Notes: generated by a model from the letters alone, not told the origin. A DNA stretch of 7,629 nucleotides from Clostridia bacterium (GCA_900770145.1 CAAGJL010000347.1:1-7629), one strand, 5' to 3'; counted from the stretch's first letter, positions 1 through 7,394 are shown. Made by a program: numbers and translations.

Positions 1-216
1 GACGTTATACCCCTCCATCCGGCGCTTACGGCTGATGACTTCCAGCCCCGAATACGCCTTGATATGCCCCACGTGCATACCGGCGCCGGAAGGGTACGGA
101 AACTCCACCAGCCCGTAAAACTTCTTTTTATCGGACAGATCCTCTGCGTGAAAGACTTTTGCCGCCTCCCACTTTTCCTGCCACTTTCTCTCGATTTCGG
201 CAAAATTGTATTTCAT
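1..216 (-). CDS. leuS: Leucyl-tRNA synthetase, N-terminal fragment (runs off the left edge)
   Basis: This class I aminoacyl-tRNA synthetase attaches leucine to tRNA-Leu in the cytoplasm, using ATP. Only the first 72 codons are in the window. Translating the minus strand from ATG at 216-214 gives MKYNFAEIERKWQEKWE, the usual LeuS opening. It is followed by the Rossmann-fold entry FPYPSGAGMHVGH at residues 39-51, which contains the ATP-binding HIGH-type motif as H48-V-G-H51, and then IKAYSGLEVISRKRRMEGYNV-like residues at 52-72. The start is supported by a GAGGAG Shine-Dalgarno just upstream and by agreement with the family N-terminus. It lies 8 bases after rsfS, so it is the downstream member of the operon. 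The frame is open up to the window edge and nothing suggests a pseudogene. The editing domain and the KMSKS motif are outside the window. Confidence 0.95.
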   Translation of the reverse strand, partial: MKYNFAEIERKWQEKWEAAKVFHAEDLSDKKKFYGLVEFPYPSGAGMHVGHIKAYSGLEVISRKRRMEGYNV

Positions 217-220
217 ATTG

Positions 221-227
221 CTCCTCA
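221..227 (-). promoter_or_regulatory. leuS ribosome binding site overlapping the rsfS stop codon
   Basis: Reading the minus strand, the end of rsfS and the start of leuS are AAG TGA GGAG CAAT ATG. The GAGGAG (226-221) shares its first two bases with the rsfS TGA (227-225), and 4 bases separate it from the leuS ATG. A ribosome finishing rsfS therefore stops on the leuS initiation site, which suggests translational coupling. The coupling is an inference from the spacing. Confidence 0.75.
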
Positions 228-623
228 CTTCTCCGCGCCGGCGGTCGGCTCCTCAGCGCTCTTATACAGTTTGTCCAGATTATAAAACGCCCGCGCCTCG
301 CGGTCGAAAATATGCACCATCACGGTTCCGAAATCCACGATTTGCCAGTTTCGCGCGTCACGCCCGTCTTCATGCAGGCACGGCACGCCGCGCTGACCCA
401 AGCGATAGGTCAGTTCCCCGGCAAGCGCTTTTACGTGCGTGGCGGAAGTGGCGCTGGCAAGCACCAGATAGTCGGTAATATCGCTGCGGTCTGCCACGGC
501 AAGCACGGCAATATCCCGCGCTTTTTTCGCGTCCAAAACATCTCTTGCGGTTTCGGCAAGGGTCTTGGCGTCCGCCTCGGCAAGGCTTGGCAGTTCCGCC
601 CAGTGTTCAAAATCAAATTCCAT
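225..623 (-). CDS. rsfS: Ribosomal silencing factor RsfS (Iojap/DUF143 family)
   Basis: RsfS binds ribosomal protein uL14 on the 50S subunit and blocks joining with the 30S, lowering translation when nutrients are short. The 132-residue product has the full family pattern: an N-terminal helix, DIAVLAVADRSDITDYLVLAS near residues 37-57, the SATHVKALAGEL helix at about 59-70, and the C-terminal EDGRDARNWQIVDFG and VMVHIFDREARAFYNLDKLY block at about 85-121. Length is typical for the family (roughly 105-135), with a short charged tail. The start ATG lies 1 base after the yqeK TGA, and a GGGGGA sequence about 7 bases upstream within the end of yqeK serves as the Shine-Dalgarno. In many Firmicutes a lytR/cpsA gene sits between yqeK and rsfS; it is absent here. 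Confidence 0.96.
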   Translation of the reverse strand: MEFDFEHWAELPSLAEADAKTLAETARDVLDAKKARDIAVLAVADRSDITDYLVLASATSATHVKALAGELTYRLGQRGVPCLHEDGRDARNWQIVDFGTVMVHIFDREARAFYNLDKLYKSAEEPTAGAEK

Positions 624-624
624 A

Positions 625-1293
625 TCATTTCCCCCAAAAAGGATTATTTTCTTGTTTTAACCAACGCACGGTTTTCTCCGTATCCCGTGACACGGGCTTG
701 CCCCGTTCCGCAAGGGACGTAAGCGTCCCTTCCAGAGAGTCCAGCAGAACCCGCGCCAGCCATTCGGCGCGCGCCACCGGCTCCATTTGCTCCGGGTGAG
801 CGCCGAAAAAGCGGTTCCGCAGTGCCACGCAGGCGGGGTAAGTGCGCCCCGGCTCGATCGTGTCGGCAAGACAGATAATCGCGTCCGTCAGGCTCATCCC
901 GGCACAGCCCGTGGTGTGCCATCGCACTGCCGAAATCAGCTCCGGCGCGGCAAAGGAGGGAAACTCCTCCGGGATAATCAGCGCCGCCGTCATTCCGTGC
1001 AGTACCTCCGGCGCCGCCGCTTCGTCCTCCCGCAGGGTCACCCCGTGGCGGGCGAGAATCTCTTTCTGCTCTTCCTGCGGCAGTTCCTTGGTCACATCGT
1101 GCAACAGCGCCGCCGCACGAAGCATCTCCTCTTTTTCGGGGCAGTAGAGCGCCGCCATTGCCGCGGCGGTCTCCTCCACGCCCTTTGTATGCGCGAAACG
1201 GCGGGGGGAGAGGCGTTTTTGCACCTCTGCTGCCAGCCTCTCACGCGCGGTCGCGCCGAAATCAAAGCGTTCTGACTTCTCATTTTGCGCCAT
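625..1293 (-). CDS. yqeK: YqeK-type HD-domain hydrolase, probable symmetrical Ap4A hydrolase
   Basis: YqeK proteins are HD-domain metallohydrolases that split diadenosine tetraphosphate (Ap4A) into two ADP; this is known from characterised Firmicute members. The 222-residue protein shows the expected metal ligands: H35 in RFAHTKGVE, the HD pair H65-D66 in LLHDVTKEL, H99 in LHGM, H126 in VRWHTTG, and D144 in LADTIEPGR. Length is slightly above the usual 185-200 residues, owing to a longer N-terminus and a C-terminal extension ending WLKQENNPFWGK. The chosen ATG at 1293 has GGGAGA 9 bases upstream (1308-1303). It overlaps the end of nadD by 14 bases in a different frame. Position between nadD and rsfS is the standard clostridial arrangement. 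Function is by family; no residue needed for catalysis appears to be missing. Confidence 0.93.
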   Translation of the reverse strand: MAQNEKSERFDFGATARERLAAEVQKRLSPRRFAHTKGVEETAAAMAALYCPEKEEMLRAAALLHDVTKELPQEEQKEILARHGVTLREDEAAAPEVLHGMTAALIIPEEFPSFAAPELISAVRWHTTGCAGMSLTDAIICLADTIEPGRTYPACVALRNRFFGAHPEQMEPVARAEWLARVLLDSLEGTLTSLAERGKPVSRDTEKTVRWLKQENNPFWGK

Positions 1294-1900
1294 ACAGATG
1301 ATTCTCCCGGATATAGGCTTCCACCGCGCCCGGCACCACGCCGGAAAGCGATTCGCCCGCCGCCGTGCGCCGCCGGATCTCGGTAGAGGAAATTTCGATC
1401 ACGTCAGCCGGCAGTTTGCGCACGATTTTGCCGTATTTTTGCAGGTACAGATTGTTTTTTTCCACAATCCGCGCGTCATTGGCGGGGTCTTCTTCCCGCC
1501 GGATATACACCGGGTAGCAAAGGCGGAAAATTTCTTCCGGCTGACGCCACTCGTCCAGCGTCAGCATCATATCGGTGCCCATCAGCAGGAAAAGCCGCCG
1601 GTCGGGCGCGGAAAGCGCCCGCAGGGTATCCACGGTATAACTTTTGCCGCCTCGCGCAATCTCCATATCGCTGACCAGCGCCCCGCGGATGCCCGCAAAC
1701 GCCAGCCGGCACATGGCAAGACGGCGCTCCGGGTCGTCCGCCCCGTCAATCTGTTTATGCGGGGGGATTGCCGCCGGAATGATATACAGAAGATCCAGTT
1801 GCATCTGCCGCAAAAACTCTTTTGCCGCCGCCACGTGCCCCTCGTGCGGGGGGGCAAACGTGCCGCCGTAGATGCCGATGCGCATCTGCCCGTTCAGCAT
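1280..1900 (-). CDS. nadD: Nicotinate-nucleotide adenylyltransferase
   Basis: NadD transfers AMP from ATP to nicotinate mononucleotide, making deamido-NAD in both de novo and salvage NAD synthesis. The 206-residue protein has the nucleotidyltransferase opening MRIGIYGGTFAPPHEGHV, with the (H/T)xGH motif as H19-E-G-H22. It also has IPPHK at 45-49, GTDMM near 108-112, and the ISSTEIR motif at 170-176 that binds ATP phosphates. Two starts are possible. ATG at 1900 overlaps the yhbY end (ATGCTGA, 7 bases), and ATG at 1885 begins directly at MRIGIYGG. Neither has a strong Shine-Dalgarno; the first fits coupled re-initiation. One small oddity is alanine at residue 16, where many family members have aspartate (GGTFDPPH); other residues also occur there in relatives, so activity is expected. 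The end overlaps yqeK by 14 bases. Confidence 0.95.
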   Translation of the reverse strand: MLNGQMRIGIYGGTFAPPHEGHVAAAKEFLRQMQLDLLYIIPAAIPPHKQIDGADDPERRLAMCRLAFAGIRGALVSDMEIARGGKSYTVDTLRALSAPDRRLFLLMGTDMMLTLDEWRQPEEIFRLCYPVYIRREEDPANDARIVEKNNLYLQKYGKIVRKLPADVIEISSTEIRRRTAAGESLSGVVPGAVEAYIRENHLYGAK

Positions 1901-2184
1901 AACTCGATCTTCTTTTTGGTGGCGGACTCACGGTAAAGAATCAGCTTAGTACCGATGGTCGCCACCACCTCGGCGCGGCACGCCGCCGCCAGTTCTTCCG
2001 CCGCGTCACGCACCGAAAACCCGCACGTTTCCAACACTTTCAGTTTGATCAGTTCCCTTGCTTCCAGCGCGTCGTTGACCGTGGCGATCAGCGTATCCGG
2101 CAAGCCGTTTTTGCCGATCTGCATAATGGTGTCTTCCTTGGAGGCAAGCGCGCGGAGTTGCGCGCGTTGTTTGCTGTTTAACAT
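1894..2184 (-). CDS. yhbY: YhbY-family RNA-binding protein (CRM domain), 50S assembly factor
   Basis: This 96-residue protein is a single CRM domain (YhbY in Escherichia coli, YqeI in Bacillus subtilis). Family members bind pre-50S ribosomal particles and are thought to help large-subunit assembly. The family opening is clear: MLNSKQRAQLRALASKEDTI (1-20), followed by MQIGKNGLPDTLIATVNDAL. The RNA-contacting GxxG-type loop is G24-K-N-G27. The middle part ELIKLKVLETCG (44-55) and the end VATIGTKLILYRES (74-87) match the beta strands of the domain. The start ATG at 2184 is preceded by AAAGGAG with a short 4-base spacer; this site begins just after the rdgB TGA, 11 bases before the gene. The end overlaps nadD by 7 bases. 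In many Clostridia yhbY stands next to obg, which is not seen here. Confidence 0.94.
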   Translation of the reverse strand: MLNSKQRAQLRALASKEDTIMQIGKNGLPDTLIATVNDALEARELIKLKVLETCGFSVRDAAEELAAACRAEVVATIGTKLILYRESATKKKIELC

Positions 2185-2195
2185 AGTTCTCCTTT

Positions 2196-2819
2196 TCAGC
2201 CGTCATCCTCGACAAGCCCCATCCGGCGGGCAAATTTCTTTGCGAACTGCCGCACGGCGGCGCCGCGGTGGCTGATTTCGTTTTTTTCTTCCGGGGTCAT
2301 TTCCGCCATGGTTTTGCCCATGGGATCTACCCAGAACAGCGGGTCGTACCCGAAGCCGTTTTCCCCGCGCGGCGCGCAAAGGATTTCCCCCTCCACCGCG
2401 CCGTTGGCGCGGATGGGTGCGCTCCCGTCCGGAAATGCGAGCGCAAGCGAGCAGATAAACGCCGCCGTGCGGTCGGATTTGCCTTGCAGATTTTTCAAAA
2501 GCAGGGCGTTGTTTGCCGCGTCATTGCCGTGCTCCCCGGCGTAGCGGGCGGAATACACGCCCGGCTCCATATTCAGCGCCGGCACCACAAGCCCGGAGTC
2601 ATCCCCCAGCCCCATAAAACCGGAGGCTGCCGCCGCTTCCGCCTTGATCATCGCGTTTTCGGCAAAGGTTTGTCCGTTCTCTTCAATCTCCCCGGTGATG
2701 CCCGCGTCGTCCAGCGAGCGGAGTTCAATCACATCGCCGAGTTCGGCGCAAAGCAGCGCTTCCAGTTCCCGCACTTTATTTTTGTTGCGGGACGCCAGCA
2801 CAATCACATATTTTTTCAT
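2196..2819 (-). CDS. rdgB: RdgB/HAM1-family dITP/XTP pyrophosphatase
   Basis: This enzyme hydrolyses non-canonical purine triphosphates (ITP, dITP, XTP) to monophosphates plus pyrophosphate, keeping them out of DNA and RNA. The 207-residue product has the full set of family motifs: ASRNKNKVRELE at 9-20 (substrate phosphate binding), ENGQTFAENAMIKA at 47-60, GDDSGLVV at 72-79 with the catalytic acidic pair D73-D74, PGVYSARYAG at 86-95, GFGYDPLF at 155-162 (base recognition), and ISHRGAA at 182-188. Length is normal (about 195-210). The ATG at 2819 overlaps the ftsY stop as ATGA, and GAGGA lies 9 bases upstream inside ftsY. The end is followed directly by the yhbY ribosome binding site. It is a cytoplasmic enzyme with no signal or membrane segment. 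Confidence 0.96.
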   Translation of the reverse strand: MKKYVIVLASRNKNKVRELEALLCAELGDVIELRSLDDAGITGEIEENGQTFAENAMIKAEAAAASGFMGLGDDSGLVVPALNMEPGVYSARYAGEHGNDAANNALLLKNLQGKSDRTAAFICSLALAFPDGSAPIRANGAVEGEILCAPRGENGFGYDPLFWVDPMGKTMAEMTPEEKNEISHRGAAVRQFAKKFARRMGLVEDDG

Positions 2820-3736
2820 TTCTCGTCATCCTCGGAAAAGAGCGCTTCCACAAATTCCGTCGCGTCAAACTCCTGCATATCGTCAATCTTCTCGCCAACG
2901 CCCACAAACTTCACGGGCAGCCCCAATTCCTTGCGGATGGAAAGCACGATACCGCCCTTGGCGGTGCCGTCCAGTTTATTGAGCACCAGCCCCGTAATTT
3001 CGGCGGCGCGGCTGAATTCCTTGGCTTGCAGGATCGCGTTCTGACCGGTGGTGGCGTCCAACACCAGCAGATTTTCCCGCGCGGCGTCGGGCAGCTCCCG
3101 CCCGATCACGCGGTTGATTTTTGCCAACTCATCCATCAGGTTTTTCTTGTTGTGAAGGCGCCCTGCCGTGTCGATAATCAGCACGTCCGCGCCCTTTTTC
3201 TTGGTGTACTGAATCGCGTCATACACCACGGCGGCGGGGTCGGCGCCCTCCTGCTGTCTGACCAGCTCCGCGCCCGACCGCTCGCACCACACGGCAAGCT
3301 GATCGATGGCGGCGGCGCGGAACGTATCCGCGGCGGCAACCACCACTTTTTTGTGCGCTTTTCTCAGCCGGTTGGAAATTTTGCCGATGGAGGTGGTCTT
3401 GCCCGCGCCGTTGACGCCAATCACCAATATCACGGACGGAACGGTGTCCAGATGCAGCGGCTCGCCCTCTCCGATCATTTCCTGTAAAATCCCGCGCAGC
3501 ACGCCCTTGATCTGTTCGGGCTCTTTGAGGCGCCCTTCTTTGATTTCTTCACGCAGGCGATCCAGAATCTCCTCGGTGGCGGCAACGCCCACGTCCGAGG
3601 TGATCAGCAGTTCCTCCAACTCGTCAAGCAAATCTTCGTCCACCTTGACAAAGTGTTTGAGCAGGGCGTCAATCTTGCCGAAAATCGCCCGCTTGGTTTT
3701 GGAAAGCCCCTCACGTAGCTTGGCTAAAAATCCCAT
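2816..3736 (-). CDS. ftsY: Signal recognition particle receptor FtsY
   Basis: FtsY is the SRP-family GTPase that docks Ffh-bound ribosomes at the membrane, so nascent membrane proteins reach SecYEG. The 306-residue protein has the helical N domain (about 1-95, with EDLLDELEELLITSDVG at 34-50) and a complete G domain. The GTPase motifs are G1 GVNGAGKTT (107-115), G2 DTFRAAA (137-143), G3 DTAGR (189-193), G4 NKLD (253-256, where TKLD is commoner) followed by GTAKGG, and the closing FVGVGEKIDDMQEF (277-290). The long acidic A domain of Escherichia coli FtsY is missing, as is usual in Gram-positives; the first 20 residues (MGFLAKLREGLSKTKRAIFG) form a basic amphipathic helix suited to membrane contact. 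The start lies inside the end of smc (26-base overlap) with AAGGAG 9 bases upstream. Codons 4 and 7 are TTA and CTA, otherwise rare in this operon. Confidence 0.97.
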   Translation of the reverse strand: MGFLAKLREGLSKTKRAIFGKIDALLKHFVKVDEDLLDELEELLITSDVGVAATEEILDRLREEIKEGRLKEPEQIKGVLRGILQEMIGEGEPLHLDTVPSVILVIGVNGAGKTTSIGKISNRLRKAHKKVVVAAADTFRAAAIDQLAVWCERSGAELVRQQEGADPAAVVYDAIQYTKKKGADVLIIDTAGRLHNKKNLMDELAKINRVIGRELPDAARENLLVLDATTGQNAILQAKEFSRAAEITGLVLNKLDGTAKGGIVLSIRKELGLPVKFVGVGEKIDDMQEFDATEFVEALFSEDDEK

Positions 3737-6700
3737 CCCAATCGTCTCCTTCCTGTTTGCCGGAAACCGACTTCACATCCAGCGCCAGCACCTTGGAGAT
3801 GCCGTGCTCCGGCATGGTGACGCCGTACAGGCGGTTAGCCGCCTCCATGGTGCCGCGCCGGTGCGTAATCAGGATGAACTGGGTATCCAGCGAATAACGC
3901 TTGATATATGCGGCGAAACGCGCCACGTTGACTTCGTCCAGCGCCGCCTCAATCTCATCGAGGATAAAGAACGGCGTAGGGTTGACCTGCAAAATGGCAA
4001 AGAACAGCGCAATGGCGATAAACGACTGCTCGCCACCCGACAACTGCACCAGGTTTTTGATGATCTTGCCGGGGGGCGCCGCCTTGATTTCGATGCCGGA
4101 AGTCAGCACGTCCTCGGGGTCGGAGAGCGACAACTCCGCGTTGCCGCCGCCGAACAGCTCCGAAAACGTGCGGTTGAAATTGAGGTTGATCTGATTGAAA
4201 GTCTCCAGAAACGCGGTGCGCATTTCTTTTTCGAGATCCCGGATAATCTTTTGCAGGTCGTCCCTTGCGGTGGTCATATCCGCAATCTGACCCGCGAGAT
4301 AATCATACCGCTCCTTAACCTCTTTGTACTTATTGACTGCGTCCAGATCCACGTTGCCGATGGCGCGCAGGCGATTGCGACAACTGACCTGCAATGCCGC
4401 CGCCGCCTCGCGCTCCTCCGGTTTCAGCGGCTCATAGCCGAGCGCGAGCGCGTCGTTGCGGGACATCTCGTATTCCTCATAGAAACGGTTGGTCAGCTTG
4501 TCCTGCTCTTCCCGCAGCCCCGTCAGGCGGTTTTCGTTTTTGGTGTGCGCACGGAAAATATTCTCGCGCTCCGCCATTTTATTTTTCAGTTTTTCGTTGA
4601 TGTCGGAAAGTTTGCGTTCAAACGCCATATCGTTATCGGTCAGCAGTTTATGGCGGCTTTGCAGGTCGGAAAGCACCCGCTCGCCCTCTGCAAAGGTGTT
4701 GCGGTTTGCCTCCTGACGGGAGCGCTCGTCCGCAATCGCCTGTTTCAGGGCAACGATCCCCTCCTCGATGGAGCGAATCTCCTCCCGGATTTCGGTAGCG
4801 CGCGCCTCGGAGTCGGCAATGTAATGCTCTGCCGTTTCCATATCCTTTTTTGCGGCGCTGATGTCGATATACCGGGCGGTCATCTCCTGCTCCAAGGCAG
4901 TCTTTTCGTCCAGTACCGCGTTGCGCTCCACATCCTTGGCGGCACGCAGTTCGCTGATTTCGGCAATCTGATGGCGCAGTTCCTTTTCGCGGACAGACAG
5001 ACGTTCCAGAGCGTCGTCATATCCCGCGCGCTGGCGGGAAAGCGCCTCAAAATCGTCGTTCAGTTTGGCAATCAGGGCGTTGTTGGCGTCCAGTTTTGCC
5101 TGCAAGCCCGCCAACGCCGTGCTCTCGGAACCTTGCAGTGCCGCAAGCAGTTGGCGGCGGCTGTCCGCGTCAAAACGCTCGTTATCCAGCGTTTCGATGG
5201 TGGCGGCAAGTTCTTTCAGTTCGCTCTGATAGCCCTCCAACTCCTCGGTCAGGTCTTTCAGTTTTTCTTTCAGGGTATTGATCTCGCCCGAACGGGAAAG
5301 CAACCCGGAATTGCTTTTGACCGAGCCGCCGGTGAAAGAGCCGCCCGCGTTGATGATCTGCCCGTCCAGCGTGACGATTTTCACGCGGTATTTCGTGCGC
5401 CGCGCCGTTTCGGTGGCGTGATCCAGATTGTCAAACACCACGGTTCTGCCAAGCAGAGACGACACGATATTGCGGAATTTATCGTCACACGATACCAGAT
5501 CCGACGCCACGCCGATATACCCGGCGCCGCGCTTTGCCTCCTCCATTTCGGCAGTGGGCGTTTGCCCGCGCATCGAGGAAATCGGGAAGAACGTGGCTCT
5601 GCCCGCCTGCGCTTCTTTCAGGGCATGGATAGCGGCTTTGACCACGTTTTCATCCTCCACCACGATGTGTTGGAGGTTGACGCCGAGCGCCGCTTCAATG
5701 GCGGCGGTATGATCGGCATCCACGGAAATCACTTTGGAAAGCGGACCGTAAATTTTGCCGCACCGGCTGCCGTCGCGCGCGGTAATCCGCCCGCCGGCGT
5801 ATGCGGTCATCACAAAGCGGACGCTGCCGAGATACCCCTCAAAATGCTCCTCCATCGCGCGGAAAGCCTCCATGCGCTGGCGGGCAAGGTCGGCGTCCAT
5901 CTTGCAGTCGCGTACCGCCTCCTCCAGCTTTTCGCGCCGGGTGTTCAGCGCCCCCAGCTTTTCGTCGGCTTCTGCCACTTTGGCGGCGCACTCGTCAATC
6001 TGCCGCTGATACTCGTCCTCACTTTTCTTTTTGGCGGCGCATTGCGCCTCCAAGTCCTCGGAGATTTTGCGGTAGCCCGCAATCTCCTCGGTCATGCTTT
6101 TATCCTTATCGCCGTCGGTCACCTTGCTGTTTTCGATGACCTGCATCTGCACGCGGGTGTCGGTGGCTTCGCTCTCGCGCTCCTCCACGTCCGCCAATGC
6201 CGTGGCGATCTCGCCCGCCAAATCCATCGCGCGGTTGGCAAGCCCCTGCGCCTTTTCCGCCATCTCGTTGTACTCGGTATTCAGCGCGTCATATTTTTGG
6301 CGGTATTCCTCTTTTTCCGCGTGACGGCGGTTGCCCTCCTCCTCTTCGGCAGAAAGGCGCGCGTGGCGCGCAATCAGGCTTTTTTCCGAATCCGCGATTT
6401 TCTCCTGATGGTGCTGAATCCGCGTTTCGGTAACCTGATACTGGCTTTCGCGGTTATGGTTTTCGTTGGTCAGGGACTGAATCTTATCCAACAGTTCCGC
6501 TGCCTGCGCCTTGTTGCTTTGCGACTCTTCAAACAGTTGGGAGCTGCGCAGGTTATAGTCCTCAATCGCGTCGTCCGCCATTTTCATATCGTAGCCGGTG
6601 TTGCGGTAATTGATCTCGGCGGTGGCGATGTCCGCCGCGATTTTGGCGGAGTCATACAGCCAGAGCTGAACATCCGCCTTTTTCTTCTGCTCGTGCAGTT

Positions 6701-7355
6701 CGATTGCTTTCCTGGCGCGCTCCGCCTCTTTTTCCAGCGGCGCCACCTGCGCCTCTACCTCCCGGAAAATATCTGCCACGCGGGTCATATTTTCCTCGGT
6801 GGTCTGCAATTTGCGCTCGGTTTCGGTTTTGCGGTGCCGGTATTTTGCAATACCGGAGGCATCCTCGAAAATATTGCGGCGCTCCTCAGACTTACGGGAA
6901 ATGATCTCCGCAATTTTGCCCTGCCCGATGATGGAGTAACCGTCACGCCCGATACCGGTGTTCATAAACAACTCGTAAATATCGCGCAAACGGCAGGGGC
7001 GGCGATTGATGAAATACTCGCTCTCGCCCACACGGTAATACCGGCGGGTGACGGTCACTTCGTCAAATTCGCATTCCAGACGGTTATTCTGATCGGTATT
7101 GTCGAACGTAACGGAAACCTCGGCAAAGCCCATCTGCCGGCGGCTGGATGCGCCGCCGAAAATGACGTCCTCCATTTTGGTACCGCGCAGGCTTTTGGAA
7201 GAGACTTCCCCCAACACCCAGCGCATCGCGTCCGAAATGTTGGATTTCCCGCTCCCGTTGGGTCCCACAATAACGGTGGTACCGCGCTCAAAGGTCAGTT
7301 TGGTTTTATCGGGAAAAGATTTGAAACCCTGCATTTCGAGTGATTTCAGGTACAA
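3711..7355 (-). CDS. smc: Chromosome segregation/condensation ATPase SMC
   Basis: SMC is the core of the bacterial condensin-like complex with ScpA and ScpB; it extrudes DNA loops and helps separate replicated origins. The 1214-residue protein has every part of the family. The N-terminal head has Walker A GPNGSGKSN (31-39) and the Q-loop IIGQGKI (142-148). Two long coiled-coil arms (about 170-505 and 685-1040) surround a hinge at about 505-680, with AGGRITARDGSRCGK and a GGSFTGGS end (671-678). The C-terminal head has signature LSGGEQ (1105-1110), Walker B FFILDEIEAALD (1129-1140, D1133-E1134) and H-loop H1165 in ITHRRGTM. Length is typical. Translation starts at TTG (7355-7353), which gives the conserved MYLKSLEMQGFKSF; the next in-frame ATG, codon 8, would remove the first strand. 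No rnc gene lies directly upstream, unlike in many Firmicutes. The 3' end overlaps ftsY. Confidence 0.98.
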   Translation of the reverse strand: MYLKSLEMQGFKSFPDKTKLTFERGTTVIVGPNGSGKSNISDAMRWVLGEVSSKSLRGTKMEDVIFGGASSRRQMGFAEVSVTFDNTDQNNRLECEFDEVTVTRRYYRVGESEYFINRRPCRLRDIYELFMNTGIGRDGYSIIGQGKIAEIISRKSEERRNIFEDASGIAKYRHRKTETERKLQTTEENMTRVADIFREVEAQVAPLEKEAERARKAIELHEQKKKADVQLWLYDSAKIAADIATAEINYRNTGYDMKMADDAIEDYNLRSSQLFEESQSNKAQAAELLDKIQSLTNENHNRESQYQVTETRIQHHQEKIADSEKSLIARHARLSAEEEEGNRRHAEKEEYRQKYDALNTEYNEMAEKAQGLANRAMDLAGEIATALADVEERESEATDTRVQMQVIENSKVTDGDKDKSMTEEIAGYRKISEDLEAQCAAKKKSEDEYQRQIDECAAKVAEADEKLGALNTRREKLEEAVRDCKMDADLARQRMEAFRAMEEHFEGYLGSVRFVMTAYAGGRITARDGSRCGKIYGPLSKVISVDADHTAAIEAALGVNLQHIVVEDENVVKAAIHALKEAQAGRATFFPISSMRGQTPTAEMEEAKRGAGYIGVASDLVSCDDKFRNIVSSLLGRTVVFDNLDHATETARRTKYRVKIVTLDGQIINAGGSFTGGSVKSNSGLLSRSGEINTLKEKLKDLTEELEGYQSELKELAATIETLDNERFDADSRRQLLAALQGSESTALAGLQAKLDANNALIAKLNDDFEALSRQRAGYDDALERLSVREKELRHQIAEISELRAAKDVERNAVLDEKTALEQEMTARYIDISAAKKDMETAEHYIADSEARATEIREEIRSIEEGIVALKQAIADERSRQEANRNTFAEGERVLSDLQSRHKLLTDNDMAFERKLSDINEKLKNKMAERENIFRAHTKNENRLTGLREEQDKLTNRFYEEYEMSRNDALALGYEPLKPEEREAAAALQVSCRNRLRAIGNVDLDAVNKYKEVKERYDYLAGQIADMTTARDDLQKIIRDLEKEMRTAFLETFNQINLNFNRTFSELFGGGNAELSLSDPEDVLTSGIEIKAAPPGKIIKNLVQLSGGEQSFIAIALFFAILQVNPTPFFILDEIEAALDEVNVARFAAYIKRYSLDTQFILITHRRGTMEAANRLYGVTMPEHGISKVLALDVKSVSGKQEGDDWDGIFSQAT
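3746..3751 (-). promoter_or_regulatory. ftsY ribosome binding site inside the smc coding sequence
   Basis: On the minus strand AAGGAG at 3751-3746 lies 9 bases before the ftsY ATG (3736-3734), fully within the last codons of smc. It fixes the ftsY start and suggests coupled translation of the two genes. Confidence 0.8.
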
Positions 7356-7362
7356 AACGCCA

Positions 7363-7371
7363 CACCTCCTT
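7363..7371 (-). promoter_or_regulatory. Strong smc Shine-Dalgarno supporting the TTG start
   Basis: The minus strand reads AAGGAGGTG at 7371-7363, close to full complementarity with the 16S rRNA 3' end. The AAGGAGG core (7371-7365) is 9 bases from TTG at 7355. This spacing singles out TTG as the start instead of the ATG at codon 8, and a strong site may compensate for the weak start codon. Confidence 0.85.
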
Positions 7372-7394
7372 TCTGAAAATCTGTATAATATATA

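Noticed and set aside
1885..1885. nadD start at the second Met (ATG at 1885)
   Set aside because: Not excluded, but it has no better Shine-Dalgarno than the ATG at 1900, which fits the stop-start overlap with yhbY. The longer form is kept with the ambiguity noted.
159..1936. Plus-strand open frames opposite rsfS, yqeK and nadD
   Set aside because: They mirror the sense genes in the aligned antisense register, have arginine- and alanine-rich translations without family features, and conflict with well supported minus-strand genes.
2268..3487. Plus-strand open frames opposite rdgB and ftsY
   Set aside because: Same cause as the other antisense frames; the minus-strand proteins carry complete catalytic motifs.
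3306..7343. A 1345-codon open frame on the plus strand, antisense to smc and part of ftsY
   Set aside because: It is codon-register antisense to smc, which has unmistakable SMC motifs. The frame is open because smc avoids TTA, CTA and TCA. Its translation shows no recognisable domain and no credible ribosome binding site was seen at its start.
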